A stretch of 64,000 bases of DNA from JBCCQL01 sp039414355 (GTDB lineage Bacteria > Planctomycetota > Planctomycetia > Pirellulales > Lacipirellulaceae), in assembly GCA_039414355.1 (NCBI GenBank), contig JBCDJN010000004.1:1-64000 (forward strand), in the 5' to 3' direction. Within the stretch, counting starts at the first letter, position 1; the number at the start of each line of letters is the position of its first letter. Positions 59,351 to 64,000 of this stretch are shown one piece after another. The translations under genes and the position numbers were made by a program. The notes beneath the pieces are model-generated. The model ran no database searches. It was given only the letters and a program-made list of their open reading frames with translations, and had not been told where the DNA came from.

Positions 59351-61237
59351 ATGACAACGATCAATCAGCGACACATCAATACACCACGCTCAGCAGAAGA
59401 CACTTCACTTCAAGTCAAGCCGATGAACAACCGTCTCAGCTCGTGGTTGATTTCTACCTACCTGATTACTCTGACGTTGTTCGCAACTCTTCCGGAGTAC
59501 CGATACGGATTTGTAAATCACATCGAGCAACTACCGCCAATTCTGGGCCTAATCGATTCTAACTGGCTTGCCAACGATGAATTCGTGCAGATCAGCAAAG
59601 GCTTTGGACCTCGCTATTACTATTATCATTTCATGGCGATGCTCGGCAAAGCAGTCCCACTACCGGCTGTAATGCTCGCCGCTTTATTCGCCGCGAACTT
59701 CCTTGGATTGTGGACGGCAAACCTTTGGGCGAGGCTCCACTTACCTGGCATGCCTGCCGGCGAAGTGATCTTGCCCGCGCTGATGTTTCCGGCCTTTGAC
59801 GATTCAGTTTTTGTGCCAGCCAGCATCTGCTGGCCACTCTTCTTCTGGCTTATTACCGTCGCTGGGACAGTGAATCCCGCGTGGTGCGTATCGGCCTGTA
59901 TCTTCTCCTTGATGATGCATCCGTTGATAGGGCTCTTCTCATGTGGTTTTTACCTGATCTTTCTCTTGACGAAAGCACTCTCGACTCAATCGCATTCAGC
60001 TATTTACCGATGGGCACCCCTCGTATCGGTAACAGCTGCCACCTCAACTGCGACTGCCGTCTTGTATCTTCTTTGGCAGCACAAGACCATTGACTCCGCG
60101 ACTTTTGTCCAGATAGTCGGTCACTATCGCCATCCGCATCACTACATCATGAGTTCTCTGCCTGTCGCGCTGCTACTACACTGGGCTGGATGGTTCGCCA
60201 TCTCCGTACTAGCGATGGGATTGATACTACAGAAGCGTCGCTTGGCCATGCCACAGCTTGCACCGTACGGCGTGATGCTAGTGTGTTGCGCCGCGTTCTA
60301 CACCGCCGGGTACGTTCTGGTGGAAGTCTACCCGGTCCGAACGGTTGCGACGATCCAGCCAGAGCGACTTTGGAATGTGCTAGGCATGGTGAAGCATCTC
60401 TTTCTCGGCGTGCTCGCTACTCAAGCGGTGTATTGCGACACCCTCAAGGGCGCAAGGTGGGTTGTGGCGGCATTGTTCGTGATCAACTGCTGCTGGGGTC
60501 CGGCTGGCCTCCTCGCGTTGTCGATCTTGGCCGTCGTTGGACACAGAGGGTTACTCGGCCGTTCTCGACTGCTGACGTTTGCCGTGGCCGCGGTGGCCTC
60601 CGCATGCGGCTGGGTGTTGTCGGCGGCCATCAATGACGGACTGTACGATCGACTCAGTCTGATCGGTGCACCGCTAGTGCTGGCCGTCCTTGCCGTGCAC
60701 AGACGACCAACGCGCCAATGGCTGAGTGCAGCACCCGCAGTTGGATTGATTGCTGCGCTCGTTTGGTTCTACAACCAACCACATGGTTCTATCTCCAACA
60801 CGATCGACACACAGGTCCCACGGGTTGTTCTTGGCGATCGCGACGTGAGGTACGGCCGACTTGATTTCTACACGGCAGTGAGCGAGCAGACGCCTCCGGG
60901 CTGTCGCCTGATCGTACCACCCTACGATGGCCAAGTTCGCTTATTTTCGCAGCGGGCGATCGTTGTCGACTTCAAGGCGTTCCCGTTTCAGGATGATGCG
61001 ATTCTCGAGTGGTATGATCGCTGCTTACGGTTGTACGGTAGTCAGAGTAGTTACTCTGCATTGGTCGCGCACTACAATGACCTTGGTGACGAGGCGTTGA
61101 TGGAGTTCGGACGCAAGTACAGTGCGGATTATGCCGTGATCGACGGTGACGTGGCGACGGAGCTGCCAGTGATTGCTGAGTCTTCGGGCCGCAAACTCGT
61201 GGGGCTTCGGGGCGACGAGCCCCCCTCCGTGGATTGA
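59351..61237 (+). CDS. Polytopic membrane protein resembling DUF6798 proteins
   Basis: A 628-residue integral membrane protein with about ten hydrophobic segments through residue 470. An extracytoplasmic C-terminal domain (about 480-620) follows, containing PPGCRLIVPPYDGQVRLFSQ and RAIVVDFKAFPFQDDAILEWYDR. The latter block resembles the DUF6798 tail seen in planctomycetal membrane proteins. The C-terminal domain placement recalls polysaccharide-modifying GT-C-type enzymes, but no catalytic acid was identified. ATG 59351 or ATG 59423 may be the start. It is the right-hand gene of the lower-GC segment (59401-59460 has 28 G/C of 60) and probably works on the same surface glycan. Confidence 0.7.
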   Translation: MTTINQRHINTPRSAEDTSLQVKPMNNRLSSWLISTYLITLTLFATLPEYRYGFVNHIEQLPPILGLIDSNWLANDEFVQISKGFGPRYYYYHFMAMLGKAVPLPAVMLAALFAANFLGLWTANLWARLHLPGMPAGEVILPALMFPAFDDSVFVPASICWPLFFWLITVAGTVNPAWCVSACIFSLMMHPLIGLFSCGFYLIFLLTKALSTQSHSAIYRWAPLVSVTAATSTATAVLYLLWQHKTIDSATFVQIVGHYRHPHHYIMSSLPVALLLHWAGWFAISVLAMGLILQKRRLAMPQLAPYGVMLVCCAAFYTAGYVLVEVYPVRTVATIQPERLWNVLGMVKHLFLGVLATQAVYCDTLKGARWVVAALFVINCCWGPAGLLALSILAVVGHRGLLGRSRLLTFAVAAVASACGWVLSAAINDGLYDRLSLIGAPLVLAVLAVHRRPTRQWLSAAPAVGLIAALVWFYNQPHGSISNTIDTQVPRVVLGDRDVRYGRLDFYTAVSEQTPPGCRLIVPPYDGQVRLFSQRAIVVDFKAFPFQDDAILEWYDRCLRLYGSQSSYSALVAHYNDLGDEALMEFGRKYSADYAVIDGDVATELPVIAESSGRKLVGLRGDEPPSVD

Positions 61238-61729
61238 TCTCGCGGTAGCACTTCATCGGCAAGGCCCTTGCGTCGACCGCAATTGCCGCTGCGCGCACCA
61301 ACGTCTTGGTGGAGCATGTGGGGCCGCTGCTTTGGGCATGTCGGAACACCGTCTTCACAGAGCTGGCTGCCCGTGGGGTCGGAGACCGCTTGACCGACCC
61401 TACCTTCGCGATCGCTGCCATCAACCGGTACTGAAGGGTCGGATCAGAGCTGCGCCTACTGCCGAGGCGCTACTGCGATCTCGCGCTGGTCTCTCTCATG
61501 TGTTGCAGCCGTCACCGAGACATGCTCAAGGCAGCAGTCTGCCACGAGCGCCGCCGGTTCCGCGTCACGCAACAGGCCTCGCTCTTGCTGTGCAACCGGG
61601 TGATTCCTTCTGCGGTTTCGCACACGGCACTCACGGTCGACATCAGATCAGAGCAATTGCACCGGCGGCATTGACTTGCGTGCGTCCTTAGAAGGATTCG
61701 CGACGCGTGCGGCCGCTAGCCGCCTTTGG
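61238..61729. other. Non-coding stretch with two open-frame remnants
   Basis: One frame is open from a stop at 61246 to TGA at 61434 and reads protein-like (ALASTAIAAARTNVLVEHVG, then LLWACRNTVFTELAARGVGD), without a start codon. The same frame is open again to about 61674 (ALVSLMCCSRHRDMLKAAVC). No family was recognised. It could be a decayed gene or a dispersed element. It forms the right edge of the island. Confidence 0.35.
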
Positions 61730-62872
61730 TCACCAATCCATGCCGACGCCCGTATTGAAGCCAAACAAGCCTAGCGTGCCGTCTTCGCTAGTTGCATTGC
61801 CTGCTCCGTTCCAGACCTGGCCTTCGAGGGCCGCCGACAGGAATGGCCGGTAGGTCCGGCCGCTGTCGGCTTGCCAGCGAAAGCCAACCTGCAACTCGCT
61901 GATCGACAGCAGATCGTCGCGGCCGGTGGTGCGCGTAGTATCGAACGGCGTCGAGAGGTCGGCGTCTTCGATGGCGGTCAGCCGGCTCTCGCCGTCGCCA
62001 AGCAGCACCGAGGCACGGGCCTTGCAGAACAGGTTGATGCTGTTGTGAAACGGCCGGGAAGCGGCGAGCGAGATCGTCGGCCCGATGCCGTCGATCGACT
62101 GGCGGTAATCGATCAAGCCGCGTCGCTGACCGCCGCCATTGAGAAGCTCGGCCACGTAGCCCTGCTCGGCGCGGGCGTAGCGGACGCCGCCGGCGACACC
62201 GAGTCGCCAGCCATAGAAGCTGGTTTCCTTGGTCGCTTCTAGGTCGATGGAGTACGCCTCCAGGTCCGCCGTGGCGGTGAACAGGTCGGTCTGGATCTCG
62301 CTTGAGATGTCCACCGTTCCAAACGCGGGGTGCGTGATCAACCCAAACCCGTTAGTGGGGGGGTTCGCGCTGGCGGCCGCGGTGGCGCTGTCCAGTCGCC
62401 ACCATGTGGCGCGAAGGCCGACGCCGTCGCCCTGCCGCCACCCGAGGAAGACGCGGGGCGTGAACTCGAGGTCGAAGTCAAACTCGCTGTCCGAGAACGA
62501 CTCGAAGCTGGCGCCGTTGGCCTCCATCACGGTGAAGGCGACGTTTTCTTCAAAGCGAGGCTTGACGAAAACCGCCTCAAACCCGGCGTAGAAGACCGCC
62601 GCGGGCAGGCAGACGCCGTAGCAGCCGGTGTCGCAGCAGCCCAATTCGCAGCAATCCGAGCCGCAGCAATCCGAGCCGCAGCCGTCGCTGCAGCAGTCGC
62701 CACAGCAGTCAGCGCAGCCACCACCCGACGAGAAGAACCCAGCGGGCTCCACAAACTCGTCCTGCTGAGTGAGTTGCGAATAGAAATCGCTGCCGGCTTC
62801 CCCGGCCTGAGCGTAGCTAGCAGCAACAGCAGCGCCGGCAACCAGCGCGGCAACAAGGTGTTTCGTAACCAT
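61730..62872 (-). CDS. Lpg1974-like outer membrane protein with cysteine-rich segment
   Basis: Planctomycetes encode many outer membrane proteins of the Lpg1974 beta-barrel type. The 380-residue product has a signal peptide (residues 1-23). A strikingly cysteine-rich stretch follows at residues 53-88 (14 Cys: 53, 56, 57, 60, 61, 65, 69, 70, 74, 75, 79, 80, 84, 88). The barrel-like part begins VFYAGFEAVFVKPRFEENVAF, has FTPRVFLGWRQGDGVGLRATWW, and ends with an aromatic residue (GFNTGVGMDW), as usual for barrel C-termini. GGGGGG lies four bases before the ATG at 62872. The Cys block could bind metal or cross-link the surface. Normal GC suggests it is native to the chromosome. Confidence 0.8.
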   Translation of the reverse strand: MVTKHLVAALVAGAAVAASYAQAGEAGSDFYSQLTQQDEFVEPAGFFSSGGGCADCCGDCCSDGCGSDCCGSDCCELGCCDTGCYGVCLPAAVFYAGFEAVFVKPRFEENVAFTVMEANGASFESFSDSEFDFDLEFTPRVFLGWRQGDGVGLRATWWRLDSATAAASANPPTNGFGLITHPAFGTVDISSEIQTDLFTATADLEAYSIDLEATKETSFYGWRLGVAGGVRYARAEQGYVAELLNGGGQRRGLIDYRQSIDGIGPTISLAASRPFHNSINLFCKARASVLLGDGESRLTAIEDADLSTPFDTTRTTGRDDLLSISELQVGFRWQADSGRTYRPFLSAALEGQVWNGAGNATSEDGTLGLFGFNTGVGMDW

Positions 62873-63251
62873 CGATCCCCCCCAACGGCCGTGCCGAGGC
62901 CAAACGCAACCCGGGCGTGTTTCCGCCTTAGGGGTTATCGGGGGGCTGCGTAAGGGAATCCAGTTATTTTGGTTGTAGCGGCGGAGCTAGATTACTGTGA
63001 CGACAAAAGGCCTCTAATTTCGGCTCACAGCGAACCGAGATTGCGCTTTCCGGCATTCCGATGACTTCGCTCGTGTCCCCCCGCGATCATCTCGCAGTTC
63101 TTCAGGCCGCCCAACACTTAGGACGCAGTAAGCGAACGCTAACACTCGGGTGCCGCAAGAGCTCGTGCGTGACTTCGATGGTCGGGTGCTGCCGCCGCGG
63201 CGAATCGTCGTACCTGCATATGGCTTCGATCAATTCCTTTGGAGCCCCGGC
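62873..63251. other. Intergenic region between the RHS and outer-membrane-protein genes
   Basis: In these 379 bases no immunity-like gene is visible downstream of the RHS gene. Nothing else is recognised; the region should hold the promoter for the outer membrane protein. Confidence 0.4.
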
Positions 63252-64000
63252 TCAGCATCGCCCGCCAAACAAGCACTCGAGTGTTCTCGGGTCATTTAGC
63301 TTGTTCCAGGTCTCTCTGACGCTGTCGCTAAGGTTGTCAATCGCCTCGTCAACTGCATAGTTGATAGACTCACACATCGCTGGGATGCCAGCACGAACAA
63401 TGCCACCCGGGTCAATCGTGGTGTGGCCCAGCCAATTGTTCTCAGAGTCGTAGTAGTTCGGAGTGCCGCCACACCCTGAATACGGATGCGACTCGTCTAC
63501 GAGGTCTCCAAGGTCATCGTAGAAGCACTCGTTCTGCGGACTGCCCGGCCTTGGAAGTCTCTCTTCAATAATGCCATCGAAACCGCAGTGGAAAAACTCG
63601 GGGTAACCATAGTACGGCTTCCAGCCTTCAGGGGTAGACTGCGGCCTGCGAGGAGGGCATTCGGCCTGCAGTCCACTGGGATCAGTTAGCCCAATCGGAT
63701 GGTTGAAGACATACCGCAACAAGTTGGCGTCGCCGGCATGAATGCCCAGCGGGTCTTCGCTCAGAAATGCACCGATAGACGGGTCGAAATACCGTCGTCG
63801 AAAGAAATACAGTCCAGTAGACAAGTCAAGCTCTCTGCCGGTGAACAAATACCTGGTAGTTGCGCCGTCGGTTGTCGCTTGTACATTTCCTCCGTAGCTG
63901 TCGTACCTGTAGTGATCGAGTAGAGTCCCGTCATTCCCCAAAAGATCACGAGTGGTGCCAAGTTGGTCGACCAACAGCCACTCTACAGCCTCGGCTTCTT
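63252..64000 (-). CDS. RHS repeat-associated core protein, 5' part outside the window
   Basis: The minus-strand frame ends at 63252 and is open to the window edge. The visible 249 residues include the RHS core domain signature: VDQLGTTRDLLGNDG, YDSYGG, RYLFTGRELDLSTGLYFFRRR, YFDPSIGAFLSEDPLG and NPIGLTDPSG. After the core, a variable C-terminus of about 140 residues (from LQAECPPRRPQ to LFGGRC, with several Cys) may be a toxin or a secreted tail. RHS proteins are large; the N-terminal part lies beyond 64000. GC is lower than the chromosome. Its TTG at 63974 is not a start; the frame continues upstream. No immunity protein gene follows. Confidence 0.85.
   Translation of the reverse strand, partial: EAEAVEWLLVDQLGTTRDLLGNDGTLLDHYRYDSYGGNVQATTDGATTRYLFTGRELDLSTGLYFFRRRYFDPSIGAFLSEDPLGIHAGDANLLRYVFNHPIGLTDPSGLQAECPPRRPQSTPEGWKPYYGYPEFFHCGFDGIIEERLPRPGSPQNECFYDDLGDLVDESHPYSGCGGTPNYYDSENNWLGHTTIDPGGIVRAGIPAMCESINYAVDEAIDNLSDSVRETWNKLNDPRTLECLFGGRC

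Overview
The window looks like chromosomal DNA of a planctomycete, most likely order Pirellulales. This rests on families typical of that group: a DUF1559 pseudopilin-like protein, a DUF1501 / PPC-domain / DUF1549-DUF1553 / PSCyt1-WD40 gene run, an exosortase with EpsI-like and PEP-CTERM proteins, an Lpg1974-type outer membrane protein, an RHS protein and a tetrahydromethanopterin-linked formaldehyde-activating enzyme. Most of the DNA is GC-rich. Part of the right end (about 57.4-61.2 kb) is visibly poorer in GC.

Layout. 0-13.3 kb: Fae (partial), DUF1559 protein, then an extracellular-polysaccharide/exosortase cluster. In it an EpsI-like protein, a secreted protein and a Wza-type export lipoprotein run left, while the exosortase and a Wzc-like chain-length protein run right. 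A PI-PLC gene coupled to a DUF2237 gene and metG follow. 13.7-23.2 kb: a thioredoxin-trypsin fusion, a membrane protein with a degenerate GGDEF domain, an ASCH protein, tRNA-Gly, tig-clpP-clpP, a lipoprotein and gap. 23.5-30.3 kb: a decayed sulfotransferase, a PEP-CTERM protein with five internal repeats, a PadR/membrane-protein pair, a methyltransferase, panB and a coiled-coil membrane protein. 30.4-41.7 kb: a secreted protein, a TolC-like lipoprotein, a WYL regulator, tmk, a DUF368 transporter, ispE-spoVG, a DUF6807 protein and csrA. 41.7-50.6 kb: a four-gene secreted-protein operon with a good promoter. 50.6-54.7 kb: SRP RNA-dnaX-ybaB and rpoN. 54.7-61.7 kb: a probable acquired envelope-glycan island (GT2 glycosyltransferase, LPG-synthase-TM protein, FAD oxidoreductase, DUF6798-like membrane protein), with a tRNA 3'-end-like fragment at its left edge. 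61.7-64 kb: a cysteine-rich outer membrane protein and the 3' part of an RHS gene that runs off the window.

How the genes fit together. The exosortase, EpsI-like protein, export lipoprotein and Wzc-like protein form a surface-polysaccharide and protein-sorting system; the PEP-CTERM protein at 24.5 kb is a plausible substrate. The tig-clpP-clpP run handles protein folding and turnover. SRP RNA-dnaX-ybaB is a conserved housekeeping block. No complete insertion sequence, CRISPR array or prophage is visible. The points most worth a second look are the Wzc-like protein lacking the Walker A lysine, the repeat-bearing PEP-CTERM protein, the thioredoxin-trypsin fusion, the zinc-ribbon SpoVG, the glycan island and the multi-stop sulfotransferase pseudogene.
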